A DNA stretch of 64,000 nucleotides from Adiantum capillus-veneris (Eukaryota > Streptophyta > Polypodiopsida > Polypodiales > Pteridaceae): the NCBI GenBank assembly GCA_014529385.2, contig CM043964.1, forward strand, positions 108,212,587-108,276,586, in the 5' to 3' direction. Below are positions 47,501 to 59,899 of this stretch, piece by piece. The translations under genes were made by a program, and so were the position numbers. A model generated the notes under the pieces. That model was not told where the DNA came from and ran no database searches. It was given only the letters and a program-made list of their open reading frames with translations. The number at the start of each line of letters is the position of its first letter. Within the stretch, counting starts at the first letter, position 1.

Positions 47501-49105
47501 GGACCGTTCAAACACTGGTTGATCCTTTTTGTATAGTTTTCCTTTTAATCTACATAGTGTGCATATAAATTATGTGTACCATACAATGCTAATAACATTG
47601 TGTTTGATGTGTCCCTTAGACTCGTGAACGATTGCACACTTGTGGTAGTGGATGCAAAATCATTTACAAACCTAATAGTCTTTTCTACAATTTGTGGTAT
47701 CTGGACACCTTGACCAAATTTATGCAAAAAATTGTTGTTCAAAGAATCAATTTTAAGCTTTTCAGGTGCCTGTGCATCTTTAAGCTTGTTTTGAACTTGC
47801 AGTGTTTTTACTGGTGCTTCTAACCGTGATGCAGAATCCTCCGGTTGCATTAAAAGTGACAAGTTAGATGCACTTACATCGAGATTTGCATTTCCAATTT
47901 TCTGTATACCTTGCTTGGTGGTTGATGTGTCCTTGTTGGCTGGATTTCTTGGACAATCTTCAGAAAAATGTCCACCTTTTTGTCCACAATCTGAGCAATA
48001 CGCTCTGACTAGCGGTATTTCATTTGGTTCTATCATGTCAAGCTCTTGAAGAAGAGGAGATCCTGTTTCTATGCTTGCCAAGTTTTCGGCATCTTCTTTT
48101 AAAACACTAAGTGGCAAGTTGTAGATTGCTCCGTCTTGACCTTTGTACTGTCTTTGACCTTGTTCTCCAACTAGACTGGCTTCTATTGGTTGATCTATTG
48201 GATCTTTCATTTTTGGTTCTCGACTATAGATCTAACCACTGTAATCCATATGCAATGACCCTAATTCCATATGCACCAATTGTATGTTTTGCTGGCTTGT
48301 GCAGATTTCTAGATAAACATTTGGATTGATTTTTTGAACTTCTATCTGCACTTCATCTTTGAGCTTGCAATACCTGGCTCCACTAAAGTCTGTGAACATC
48401 TGGGAGTTTTCTAGATCTGGCTTTACGCTGATCAATAGGATCTTGGCTCCTGTGTTGCTTTTGTTTCTCATCAAGTCTCTATGGCCTTCTGAATCTACAT
48501 ATAAGACTTTATCTCCATTGTAGCCATATACTTGTAAAATATTCTCTTGCATGCATGTGTCGCCATTGCTACTAGCTTGCTCTGCTGTACTTAAATTCTC
48601 AGCTCTATTTGACTCCATGTTGGCTGGTTCTGTAAAAACTGTCTCCTAGCAGATTTTAGTATTGATTAGCAGAATTCTCCTGCTCCGTTTTGATTAAACT
48701 GCTCTAGTCAAAGCACTTTTGTAGTTGACTCTTCTTCACACTCACAAGAGTTGATTAACTCTAGCTTGAGAGTTTCAAAATTAATTTGGGCCTTTGAATG
48801 ATGAGAACCTGGGCCTTGGACAGCTTAATCTACAATCCAATGTGATTTGTGTCCCTGTCTGTCCAATTGGAAGCTAATTTCCACTGCTTGAATTTGATAA
48901 CTTTAAAAAATTTCTGTTGCGCACGGCTTCGCATTGGTCTTTTTGCTCGTTTTTTTCGACCATTTTTCTGTTGTTTCTGACTTTTTGCCAATTTGCCATA
49001 TTTAATAAACTCAAGGAGATTAGCACATCCTACTGCTTGACTTGATGGAGGAGGCACGTTGTTCGGCATGGCCGACTCCTTGTCACTGTTTCTAGCCGTT
49101 GCCAA
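44587..49105 (-). pseudogene. Unclassified retroelement polyprotein (gag-protease), decayed
   Basis: A run of minus-strand frames interrupted by single stops reads as one long, mostly disordered polyprotein. 48618-47545 is open apart from one TAG (48232). It contains LYVDSEGHRDLMRNKSN, AKILLISVKPDLENSQMF and a zinc knuckle CSDCGQKGGHFSEDC (~47960-48005). The latter has five residues rather than four before His. 47172-47456 holds FGICDALGPETIEAHIIGD. 46274-46639 and 45704-45964 are Ser/Lys/Gln-rich linkers. 45670-45240 looks like a retropepsin: CNALLDKDANCNMV (the family has a DSG/DTG triad; here DKD), then DVILGHHWLDQH (45250-45285). A tail with PKPQVRAVEVTSSP lies at 44587-44784. I see no RT following it. 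The lineage is unknown to me. Confidence 0.5.
44835..44906 (-). repeat. 36-bp in-frame tandem duplication
   Basis: TGACTTTAACTAAACTGCTC starts at 44835 and again at 44871. The unit adds 12 codons to the polyprotein tail (…SVPSSLVKVKQR…). Confidence 0.9.
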
Positions 49106-50199
49106 AATACGATTGTCACACAGTCTTAGCTCATTTCAGTTGAAATTCCACGACAAGGTTTATTCTTTTTGTCATGCTCTCTGCATGTCAACAACCGCCT
49201 CAGTTGGCTATCAGCAAGGCTTCAATTTCTGTAAAGCAAGGCTTCAAGTTAGGCATCTTGCATTGAGACTCCCCATGTTTGGCATATGCTATGAGCATAC
49301 AAACTTGGGAGGAATTGGGTAATCTGCTTGCAGGTTCTTTCATTACATGCCAAATGGATGTATATGATACAAGGGATGTATATATATACACGCGACAACT
49401 CTCTCTCGTGCAGCAGACTAGGCTATGAGCCGTTATGGAACGAGTTCTTCTGCATCAAAATTTCAGGATGACTAGTTACAGCCGGATAACCAGGTTAGTC
49501 TAATTTTAAATTTGTTTGTTTTTCATGTTGTCATTGGAACACGTTGTTTGTCATGTAAAGCAAAGTGCTTTGACAAATTCACATGACGCACGCTTCTCAC
49601 GTGTGCCACAATACTGCCCATTGACTTGGCATCAAGGGCATTGGCACGCCAGTTTGGGAAACTGTTACCATTGCAATTCACTCCCATTTTATGTATGGCA
49701 ACAACACGTTATGATGCATCGCTACCAAGGCAGACTCTGCAAGGCACTTTTGGTTTCGGCTCTCATGCTTGAGGCCATTATAGTAGCCAAGGGCTTACAA
49801 TTTTGCAGGCATGGCATGCTAACTAGGTGGCATGAATTCCACCGCTTCATGGATTATGCTTCCGCTATCGCACTCGCAACTCTGTCAAGGACAGACTAAG
49901 TGATGGATTGTTTAATGTGTTTCTTGGTTGCTGTCAACAACTGTACTAAAAGAACCAAAAATTTGGACTTGATTCCCAGGCAAAGTGCCAATGCCAAGTC
50001 ATCCTCATACAATCACGACCCCTACAAGGTAGGTGGGTCGGAATGAGTTTTATGTTTTTCTATTACCTCTCTCAATGAGAGAGTCATACCAAAAAATTAT
50101 GGACTGCTTATACGATAAGCTGCAAGTCCGGCATAAGATGCGCCAGGACACACAGCTTGGGTACACACTCTACAACCTTAAGGAAAGTTCCTCAGCCCA

Positions 50200-50235
<36 letters not shown>

Positions 50236-52999
50236 TTAAGGGAATAATACAACAAGCTTTTGATACATATTCTGCTCGTGAGTCAGCTTGAGCAAAGGTG
50301 CTCTAACTCACAGCTAGCACATGCTTAAGATGCTACTCAAATTAGTCTTCATCGGTTCGTCGATTGAACACCATTTTGCATAAGGGTTATGAGCCAAATA
50401 GGCTAAGCGCCGATGCCCGGACAAGGGTAAGACCCAACTACTCGCATTCTTTGGGTGATTGTTTTCAAGATATACCCACGGAAGTACACATCGACGTTAA
50501 GGACAAGCAAGAGTCTTGTCATTACTGATGTTTAGGGTGTCATTTTTGCACTACATGTTTTCAGTGCGACACTCAAGTTGAGTTTTTGATAATCTTAAAC
50601 TCACACCAGCTGCTCTCTACAACGAAGTATAGACGCAACAATCATTTGTGACAGCATGGCTGTCCATAAGAGATCGATAGTTCACTTGTGTGGGTCTCCT
50701 GCTCTCTCTATAGCACTATAGAGTGTCTATGGACATACTATTTTGGGGTAAGACCTGACAGGTGATTGCTACATCACCCCATAGGCATTAAGGATCACAG
50801 TTTGATCTGCATTGAGGATCACAGTTGATCTCTCCCAGTTATACTTTCAAGGAAATAATTCCGCAATCTAGCACGCGGTAGCAGACGAACACACTTTTCA
50901 AGTTGATTCCACTCAATCTGTACACGGTTAACTATGTTGGTTATCGTTATCTGCTAGTTGAGCAGTTTCTACAAAGAGTCTTATCAAGGGGTTTGACTAC
51001 TTAGATTCCAATCCAAGAGCTTGGATTGCAAAGGCAACACCCAGGCTTCCCAATGCAATGCTGTTTGTTTTTTCAGGTAGGGGACATGCTCCTCTCCATT
51101 TGAATACGGGTAAGTGAACATTACGTTCAAATCTCCAGGTATGCATCTATTGATTTGGTGTTATTCCATTTTTAGTATGCTTTGCTTGGTTTTTCAAGAC
51201 GTATAAGTACGCTTGAATGTTCAGAGTCATGCCAAGGGCATGTCGGCACAAAGTATTTTGGGCCAAGTATCCAATCTACCTTTCTGCCTTATGCTGTTAC
51301 GAACCTACTTGTAGAGTTCAATTTGGCACATGTTGTCACATGGGATACAACACGGTCTAGGAACTCAAGGAGTTCGGTTCAGCCAGTGTGGAGCAATGAA
51401 TGAGGATCCCTCTCACTCTTGTCGCAGAGTGTTTAGAGTTACATCCACACACAAGTACATCTTGTACTTGAAGGATGTTCTTTTTTTACACATCCTTACA
51501 TGAGACATATTCCACATGTGGAGAATATGATCTCTGGGCTGACACGGGTGCCATTATTTAAATTATGTGTCATGACAAATCCCCTAGGTGCTGGTCACAT
51601 CTTTTTTCTAGACCATTTTTAGCACGACGTATCATGAGCAATTTCGTGGCCAACAAATTGTCAGATACTTACAATGACTTGTTAAGGTACAAGTACTGCT
51701 AAACAACATTACAGATGGTTGTTCATATATATAGCAAATGAAAAAGTTTCATTGTTTGTACCTAGACGTGATCACTGTTTCACCTTCTATTATGGTTTAA
51801 ACATTTCAGCAAGGCTTGCAAAAGATTGCAACTGAAAGTATTTACTTTTTTTTTAGAACTATTTACAATCCTCTTTAATGTGTGCTAGGTGCATCACATT
51901 TGCCACAAGTTGAAGGCAAGGATCACCATGGATATACAGGTTCGGATCTGTTTTTGCTAAATGCATGCACACTAGGTGTTATGGACCTAGTGTTTAGCAA
52001 AGGCTGATTTGGAACGGCATGCATATTCCACAAGTTGTTGCTTATGAAGCATTTTGCACTCTATGTGCACTATCTCTATGAGATTACTTTTAAATCCACT
52101 AATCACCAATAGAGGTCATGGCTCGGTTTGGGCGTTTCTGGATTTTTTCAAGTTAACCACGATGGTTATTTCGGACATTGTTGATTCTTCACCAATGTTA
52201 GACACTACTGTGATTTCCCATTTACCAGTCATCTGGGACGACTGTCTGTAAACCGTGAGGAAAACACACCTCAGTACTGTCACTTATCCAAGGGGATAGG
52301 CAGATTACAAAGATTACAAAGAGTAATCTTGTGCTAAAGGATCTGCTAAGAGCATACATTAACACAACGCATTTCTAGATAAATGATTTTCTCCCTATTC
52401 TAGAATTTTCTTAAGTACGATTTTCGACTTTGAACACCTCTTGTGGTGGGGTTGGAGATTGTGTCAATACTTTCATACGTCAAGGACTTACCAGGTGTGC
52501 TGACAGAGTACGTTGGCACGTAACCTTCATCAAGGATGAACATGTCACAGACTTTTCAAGATACTCAGGCAAGTAGGAAATCTGGCTCACACTTGCATGG
52601 AAAGTTACACCAAGGTTTCCTTGCATTATTCCAGTACCTTCAGAAGATCTGAACACTGGTTATGCCTTTGGACAACTCTTAGTTGTGGCTACTCCTTTAC
52701 AGTACTCAAGTGAGTTATAAATGGAGTTACCATTTAAACCCAAGTGACTCTTAGTTGTGGTTACTCCTTTACAACACTCAAGTGAGTTATATATGGAGTT
52801 ACCATTTAGACCCAAGTGGTTGCAAACGGACAACAATGTTGAAAATCAAGATATTCCTCTTGGTTTCATTGAACCTCCTCACTGCACCAATTATCGGTCA
52901 TACAGACAATTGGCTCACTTATGGGACATCAATAACGAGAACATCAGTATTCTTAAGAAGATATTACTACTTGTGTTTTCGAGGATGAAAAATCTTCCT
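49106..52999 (+). other. Non-coding stretch, likely 3' internal region of the 173-bp-LTR element
   Basis: No recognisable protein is present over nearly 4 kb. The end carries a polypurine tract and LTR, so at least its right part is the interior of that element. That makes it a non-coding (LARD-like) or gutted retroelement. A short (CT)n lies at 50206-50234 and a ~75-bp repeat (CTTAGTTGTGGCTACTCC) at 52678 and 52748. Confidence 0.4.
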
Positions 53000-53013
53000 T
53001 ATGGGGAAAGTAA
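53000..53013 (+). other. Polypurine tract of the 173-bp-LTR element
   Basis: ATGGGGAAAGTAA lies immediately before TGTCAGG, the position and composition expected of a plus-strand primer. Confidence 0.7.
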
Positions 53014-53186
53014 TGTCAGGACAAGGGTCCTGTACCCTAAGAAACTAGGCTAGGCAAGGACTACGGCCAAGGGCCGGGCTAGGCAGTGTGGACAGGGGAT
53101 CCGTCTAGGGCAAGGGGCTAGGAGCCCACTTATAAAGGGAGGTTGGGAGGAGGATCCAGGAGAGCCTAGTTGCCTAGTTCCTTACA
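53014..53186 (+). repeat. 173-bp LTR, plus orientation (3' LTR)
   Basis: Starts TGTCAGGACAAGGG, ends CCTAGTTCCTTACA. It is followed by GTTAA (53187-53191), which matches the duplication next to the minus-oriented copy at 41815-41819 rather than its own left flank. Confidence 0.92.
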
Positions 53187-54562
53187 GTTAATGAGTCTGG
53201 TCGTACTATACTACTTTTAAATACTCTTCTCTTGATAAATCAATAAAGAGCTCACTTTTTGCATGCATGGTTTTTGTCAAAGAATCCCTAAAAGGTCCTA
53301 ATGTTTCATCACAGGTGAATGGTAGGAATCAAGAAGAGTTCAACTTGTCTAACTTTCTAAAAGGATTCCAAGGTGTGTTCATCGATGATATCCCTATGGA
53401 CTTACCTCCAAAATGAGGGGATGATGACCATTGAATTAAGCTCCTATCAAGAAGCTCACTTCCTAATAGACCTCCTTATTGAGTTTCACAAGCTCAATAA
53501 GAGGAGATCATGAGTCAAGTACAAGAATTGGTAGACAAAGGGATGGTGAGGCCCAGATCCTCTCCCTTTTGTTCTCCAGTCCTTTTAGTGCAAAAGAAAG
53601 ATGGTACATACCGCATGTGTGTGGACTATCGTGCACTAAACCATATCATTAACAAAAACAGATTCCTCGTACTTCAGGTAGAAGATCTATTTGATAAGCT
53701 ACAAGGCTCTACCTAATTCAGTAGGATTGACCTTAAAAGTGGCTATGATCAAATAAGGATAGTGAATGAAGATATCCTAAAGACCGTGTTTCGTACAACG
53801 TTTGGCCTTTATGAGTATCTAGTCATGCCTTTTGGCTTGACTAATACACCAGCTACATTCAATCGATTGATGGAGAAAAAGTTTACACCCTACCGCAAAT
53901 TCACTGGAGTGTTCTTTGATGATATCATCATCTACTCCAATTCCTTGGAGGAACACCAGCAACAGCTCCAAGTGATTTTTCAAGCATTAAGGGAGAATAA
54001 GCTTTTTCTCAATCAAAAGAAAAGCGATTTTTTCCTTCAAGAGATTCAATACTTAGGTCATATTATCTCTCGAGATGGTATCCGTATGGATCATCAAAGC
54101 TGGAGGTAATAAAAGCATGGCCTAATCCAAAAAATCTACATGAGCTAAGAAGCTTTATTGGTATGTGTGCATACTATAGACGCTTCATAGAAAAATTCTC
54201 TCAAATAGCAGGACCATTACATGACTTAACAAAGACAAAAATTAGGTATTCATGGACTGATAAGGAGAAAAGTTCTTTTGACAAGCTCAAAGAGAAGCTT
54301 ACCTCCCAACCAATCCTTATGCTTCCGAACCTCTCAAAACTATTTGAGGTCCAATGTGATGCTTGTGGTGATTGCCTTGGAGCAGTCTTGCTTCAAGAAA
54401 GACATGCCATAGCATATGACAACCGAAGGCCCAACATGGATAAATGGGCCTTAGGCATTTATGAGAAAGAGCTGTTAGCTGTTCTACATGCCCTAGACAC
54501 ATGGAAGCACTATCTATTGGGGACTCCATTCGAACAGACCATCAAAGTCTGTACTTCATGAT
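53187..54562 (+). pseudogene. Ty3/gypsy reverse transcriptase-RNase H, interrupted
   Basis: The pre-RT region (ESGRTILLL, then LSNFLKGFQGVFIDDIPMDLP) begins right after GTTAA. RT starts near 53510 with VQELVDKGMVRPRSSPF, CSPVLLVQKKDG and RMCVDYRALN. A TAA interrupts at 53714-53716 before SRIDLKSGYDQIR. The active site is FFDD (53912-53923; usually F/YVDD or FIDD). A frameshift near 54105 leads to FIGMCAYYRRFIEKFSQIA and the RNase H part (FEVQCDACGDCLGAVL). The element copies its RNA into DNA. With a stop and at least two shifts it is inactive. Confidence 0.9.
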
Positions 54563-55859
54563 GCAAACAAAGATTCCCAACAAACAAATGAGGTGGGAAA
54601 ATTTTCTTTCACAATTTAATTTCCACATTGCTCACATTGCTGGTAAGCACAATCAAGTGGCTGATGCACTTTCACGACGACCAAGAGTTAATGCTGTGTC
54701 AATAGCAACTCACAATGATCTATCTTCTATAATGGATGAGTATGCTACTGACCCTGAGTTTAAAGACATAATGTCAGCCCTTGCTTTGGGGAAGAAAGAG
54801 GAACCATTCACCTTGCACGATGGTTATCTTCTCCATGGAAATAGGCTATGTGTTACCCACTCCCTTTGTGGGAAAGTCATGTATGAATCCCATGCTCCTC
54901 CCTATGTGGGGCATAGAGGCATTCAACCTACTCTTCGAGGAGTAGAGACATACTTTTATTGGCCTACCATGAAAGTGGACATACAAGAGTATGTTTCAAA
55001 ATTTGTCGTATGCCAAAAGACCAAGTATGATAGAGGGAAGCAACCTGGATTACTTCAGCCATTACCAATTCCTAATTCACCATGGGAGAGTATTTCCATG
55101 GATTTCATCTTTGGATTACCCAAGTCTATCCATGGGAATATGAAAATATGGACAATAGTCGACAGGTTTAGCAAGCAAGCACACTTTATCCATGTCAAGA
55201 AGACTATTAAGGCACACCAAATGGAAACTCTCTTCATATCCCAGATTTTCAAACACCATGGATTGCCAACATCCATCATGTCAAATAGAGATCCTAGAAT
55301 GATTAGTAATTTTTGGAAAGGTCTCTTCAAAAATCTAGGTACAAAATTGAATTTCTCTTTGGCCTATCACCCACAAACGGATAGCCAAAGTGAGATAGCT
55401 AATCTTACGATTCTTGATCTACTAAAGACCTATGTTACAGAATTAGATCAACGCTCACAATGGGAAAAGTACTTACCTCTTGTGGAGTATGCGTATAATA
55501 ATACTATCCCTACTTCTGCGGAGAAAGCACCTTTTGAAATCATAGAGGGAAGACCTAAAAGTCCGTTTCTACTTGAAGTACATGGAAAGATCTTCGCTGT
55601 TGATGAGTATAGCCGTGAATTGCAAGCATCTTTTCAAAAGATTAAAGAGGCTATATCTATCTCCCAACTAAGGCAAAAAGCTGTTGCTGACAAGCAACAA
55701 AAGGGCCTTAACGTTCAAAAGCAACTAAGGCAAAAAGCTGTTGCTGACAAGCACAAAAGGGCCTTAACGTTCAAAGAAAAGGATTGGGTCTTATTTAAGT
55801 TTCCTAAGGCTCGATTGAGGCAAACGACGGGCAAAAATCCTACGGGCCATCAAAGCTAA
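54501..55859 (+). pseudogene. Ty3/gypsy RNase H end and integrase
   Basis: It opens with the RNase H end (TDHQSLYFMM, HIAGKHNQVADALSRRP). An integrase with an HHCC zinc finger follows, in which the first Cys is Phe (SKFVVCQKTK versus SKCVVCQKTK in the copy at 59986-61380). The core has SMDFIFGLP (first Asp), but the second catalytic Asp is Asn: SNRDPR, codon 55284-55286. The Glu in DSQSE is retained. A 57-bp in-frame duplication repeats LRQKAVADK. The frame is lost at 55859, where the GPFQIL/chromodomain part continues in another frame. Confidence 0.92.
55668..55781 (+). repeat. 57-bp in-frame tandem duplication in integrase
   Basis: CTAAGGCAAAAAGCTGTTGC begins at 55668 and again at 55725. 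The second copy of this element family at 60.4 kb has only one. Confidence 0.9.
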
Positions 55860-56221
55860 ACTAGCAAAAAGATACTATGGTCCTTTTCAAATTTTGAAGC
55901 CAATCAATGAGGTGGCTTATCAGCTCAAGTTTCCTAACCATTGGCTCATACACAATGCTTTTCATGTGAGCCTACCCAAGACCTACAAAGGAGAGCCTCC
56001 AAATGAACCAATTATTGACCAAAATGAAAGATCAAGAAGAGGTACTACAACGCGAATCTATCCTTCGGCATGAAGACAAGGTACTACGATATGATAAGAT
56101 TATCCGACGGTATCTTATTAAGTTCAAAAATTATCCTTTTGAAGATGCTAGATGGATGCAAGAAATCCAGCTTAAGGATAGTATGAACCTTGTCAATGCT
56201 TACAATGCTACATTAGAGTAA
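55860..56221 (+). pseudogene. Ty3/gypsy integrase C-terminus and chromodomain
   Basis: The GPFQILKPINEVAYQLKFP block is followed by a shift, then ESILRHEDKVLRYDK and RRYLIKFKNYPFEDARWM. The latter is a chromodomain, which directs chromovirus-type integration to marked chromatin. The last frame opens at 56003 and ends at 56221. Confidence 0.85.
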
Positions 56222-56558
56222 GCAAATATACATGTTTCTTTTAAATGATCAATGTTTTTGTCTTATAAGACTAATTCTCTCTTTACTGTGCACAAATTTT
56301 AGTATGCATACTAAGAATCATGTTTGGGATGACGACGTCTCTCAAACACCATGTAGAATTTGTCACTCTACTTGGGAGGATGAAATGGACTAAAGAGCAG
56401 ACATGCTTGCGGCAGCTATGTCTCCCAAGCACCAAATGGATTAGTCATCCATCTTGGAATGATGACGTAGGGTAAAAATGGATCCTCTACCCGCTAGGAC
56501 AAATTGACTAATGACTATGGCTTTATCTCTTTTACCTCATAGTCAAGGAAGACTATGA

Positions 56559-56575
56559 TTTCAAGAGAGAGGTAA
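56559..56575 (+). other. Polypurine tract of the plus-strand Ty3/gypsy element
   Basis: TTTCAAGAGAGAGGTAA lies directly before TGTCATTAAATC. The same tract precedes the LTR of the minus copy at 59547-59563. Confidence 0.8.
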
Positions 56576-57513
56576 TGTCATTAAATCTAATATCTAACCA
56601 ACCCAAATGATTTTCTCATATTAAACTGATCATTTAATGTGGGATAATAAACGAGAACAAGGGTTGGAATATAGACATGTGCTTACGGATCTATCTCAAC
56701 ACGGGGCCAATGGTAAAGGGGTCCAAATGAGAGATGGTCTGTCAAAGAGCAAGGTTAACTAATGGATCTTAAAAGACCTTAAGGTTAGCTTCATTAAAGA
56801 CCTCCAATGGTTAGTGTTAAAAGTTCTTTGACCTTAGGAAAGCTAGGGCTGAGATTGAGGTGGGAACCCGACCTAAACGTGCCTTTGACCTTAGGCAAGA
56901 GCTTGACGTGGGAACCTGATCTAAACTTTCCTTTGGCCTTACACAAGCTAGGGCTGAGCTTGAGGTGGGAACTCCACCTAAGGTGTTTGTCATGCTTGGT
57001 GACTAAGGTACTTGAGGTACTTGTCATATTTAATGAGGAAGGTGTTGGAGAAGCTTCCTATGTATGGGGGGTAAAGTGCTTGGGTCAAAAAGAGACCCTA
57101 CAAACTTAATTAGAAAGGTGCTTGAGAAGCTCCTATGCATGAAAGTCTCAAAGTTTGGGGAATCTTTGACCTAACCTTCCACTCACCCAAAGGGCACCCC
57201 TTTTCTCAAAGGGCACATGGGATGCATGTCAGATTCTCCTTAAGCTTAACCACATGGTGTGCTTGAATGCTATTGGTTGGGCTAAAGAGGGGTCCAATGA
57301 GCTTCTGATTCCATTCAAAAAATATCTAAATATTTTCATGCTCTCTCTCTCTCTCTCTAAGGGGTAAGGAGGACACTTGTCAAAATACTACCCATGTACT
57401 TGAATGCATGTTGCATGGAATTGTCTAGGGGGAGAGGGGTCCAATGAGCTTGCAGCATGTGGAAAAGTCACACCTCGCCCCAAGCAAGCAAGGGGGGTGC
57501 TAGGGGGATATAC

Positions 57514-57604
<91 letters not shown>

Positions 57605-57788
57605 ATTTGGTGGATCCATTCTCACTTGGTGAGACTGGAGGAACTCCACCTCCTTCTCCAAGCTTGTGAGAAGTGAGAGCCTACACCAACACTCTTGGCT
57701 ATGGAATGCAAATCCAACCAATAGTCATGCTTCAATGCTTAAGCTTGTTATCTTCTCCATCTTCATTACTATGCTATTATGTGTAACA
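56576..57788 (+). repeat. 3' LTR of the plus-strand Ty3/gypsy element
   Basis: Starts TGTCATTAAATC and appears to end TTATGTGTAACA. It is homologous in blocks to 57811-59546 on the other strand (TCATATTAAACTGATCATTT, GGATGCAAATCCAACCA). It has expanded an (AC)n run and seems to have lost a few hundred bases near its end relative to that copy. The right boundary is approximate. Confidence 0.7.
57515..57602. repeat. (AC)n microsatellite
   Basis: About 44 AC units, inside the LTR. Confidence 0.97.
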
Positions 57789-57810
57789 TTTAATGGCCTA
57801 ATAACTTATG

Positions 57811-59546
57811 TGTAGCGGAAATTAGCATGAACATAGTGGGCATTTCATTAGAGTAGATTCCTAATGAGAATTACAAGAGTGCTGGGGTGGAGAGAGCAAC
57901 AAAAAGCATAACACCTAGTTAGATAGCATCGACAATACTTTCAAAAGAGAGAGAAATTAAGCTATTGACAACAGTTGAGGACCGGATTTTCATGGAGCCG
58001 GTCCCCCCGCCAAAAGGCTTTGTATTATGGTTTCTCCCATCAAGAGAGACATTGTACAATACAATTCTTTGTGTTCCTTCAAGACTAGCTAGTGCAATGA
58101 AGATGGAAACTTCATGCACTAAGTAAAACACTTAACAAACACAACTTGAATTATCCCCTTTCTCAGACCCAAGACCTCACACACCTTCGAAGATGGTGAG
58201 AGCTAGCAGGGTATGAGAGTAGATTGAGAGGAAGAAGGAGTATCTTACGAGAAAGATGTACATCTCCTCACATAATCACTCATATGTAGAATAGATTAGC
58301 TTAGTAATTAGCTTGGTAGAGGAGATGAGCATGCATTGAAGCTTGGCTCTTGGTTGGATTTGCATCCACATGCCAAGAGAGTGTTGATGTAGGCTTCTAT
58401 CTCACAAGCTTAGAGTAGGTGATGAGTTCTCCATTAAAGCTTGGGAAGAGATAGTCTTCTCTTTCTTCACACATGAGCTTGTGTGAGTGTGTGTGTGATA
58501 ATGCCTTGCAAAAATCAGCCCCCTCTCTCTCTTGGGCAAGCCCTCTTGCTAAATGCTCTTCCTGAAGCCTCATTGGCCCTCCCCAAGTCAAGCCAATTAC
58601 AATTAAGCAGCATAAGTGATAGCCTTCTAACATGTGTCCCCCTTTCCCCTTTTGTGAGAGCTTTAGGTAATTAAATAATTAAACTAAACTCTCATTGGAA
58701 CCCTTTGCCTCCTGGCCAATAGGAATCAGGCAAGCCATGAGGCTCCTGAATGCTCATTGGACCCCTTGGGAGACTGCCCAATAGTCTTCTAGGAGACTTA
58801 ATTCTCATTGGTTTCTTTTATTAAATGTTTTTAAATTAATTAAACTAGATTTAATCTAGCTTAATTAATTAAACTAAACTCTCATTGGAACCCTTTGCCT
58901 CCTGGCCAATGGGAATCAGGCAAGCCATGGGGCTCCTGAATGCTCATTAGACCCCTTGGGAGACTGCCCAATAGTCTTCTAGGAGACTTAATTCTCATTG
59001 GTTTCTTTTATTAAATGTTTTTAAATTAATTAAACTAGATTTAATCTAGCTTAATTTTCATTGGTCCACTTCAAGGGTCATCCAATAGAAATTGGGCACA
59101 CCTTGTGGGCATCTGGCCTAGGGAGCTGACATGTGTCCCTCATTCCCTTTGTGTAAAGGGAGCATGTGTGTGTGTGTGTGTGTGTGTGTGGCTTTCTCTC
59201 TCATCCCTTACCTTTAGGGCTCACCCCCTCCCATGTAGGGATGTGCAAAGACTTTTAGGGCACACACAAAGCATCCAATTTTCCCTAGGGTTGACCTTTG
59301 GACACAACCTTTGAATTTTGGAACCTTAGCATTTTGGAAGTCTTAATGGGCTGAACCTTAGGGTCTTTTTAGCCCATTGTTGCACATGGCTCTTTTGCAG
59401 ATGGCCCCCCCTTTGGATCCCTACTGTGGCCAGTCTGCTAGCTTAACCAATATTCTAGCTTTTTCTCCCCTGGCCTTCCCCACATTAAATGATCAGTTTA
59501 ATATGAGAAAATCATTTAGGAGAATTAGATATTGATTATTGTGACA
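57811..59546 (-). repeat. 3' LTR of the minus-strand Ty3/gypsy element
   Basis: On the minus strand it starts TGTCACAATAATC directly after the polypurine tract and probably ends CCGCTACA. It holds a 190-bp tandem duplication and a (TG)n run at 59165-59190. The far end is a best guess because the 5' LTR is outside the window. Confidence 0.6.
58676..59055. repeat. 190-bp tandem duplication in the LTR
   Basis: CTCATTGGAACCCTTTGCCT occurs at 58691 and 58881. The two copies are almost identical to their ends (TTAATCTAGCTTAATT). Confidence 0.93.
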
Positions 59547-59563
59547 TTACCTCTCTCTTGAAA
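59547..59563 (-). other. Polypurine tract of the minus-strand Ty3/gypsy element
   Basis: The minus strand reads TTTCAAGAGAGAGGTAA just before the LTR start TGTCAC. Confidence 0.8.
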
Positions 59564-59899
59564 TCATAGTCGTCCTCGACTATGGTGTAGAGAAGATAAA
59601 GCATGTTCATGAGCCCTTTTATTAGTGGGTAGAGGATCCCTATGTTACTCTACGACATCATTCCACAATGGATGACTAGTCCATTTGGCGCTTGAGAGGC
59701 TGAGGCTGCCGCAAGCATGTCTGCACATTAGTCCTATCAATCTTCTATAGTAGAATGACAAGCTCTACTTGGTGTTTGGGAGACGTCGTCTCCGCAAATT
59801 GATCTAAGCATGCATACTACTTCATTTTTGTGCACAAATAAAGAAAAAGAGAGTCTTATAAGACAAAAATTTTGTTCATTTTTAACATTTTGTACATTT

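Noticed and set aside
49516-49899. 127-codon plus-strand frame
   Set aside because: No recognisable domain, and it lies in what appears to be the interior of a non-coding retroelement.
52757-53053. Frame ending NVRTRVLYPKKLG as a conserved protein end shared with 41775-42137
   Set aside because: The shared tail is translation of the 173-bp LTR start, so the similarity says nothing about the proteins.
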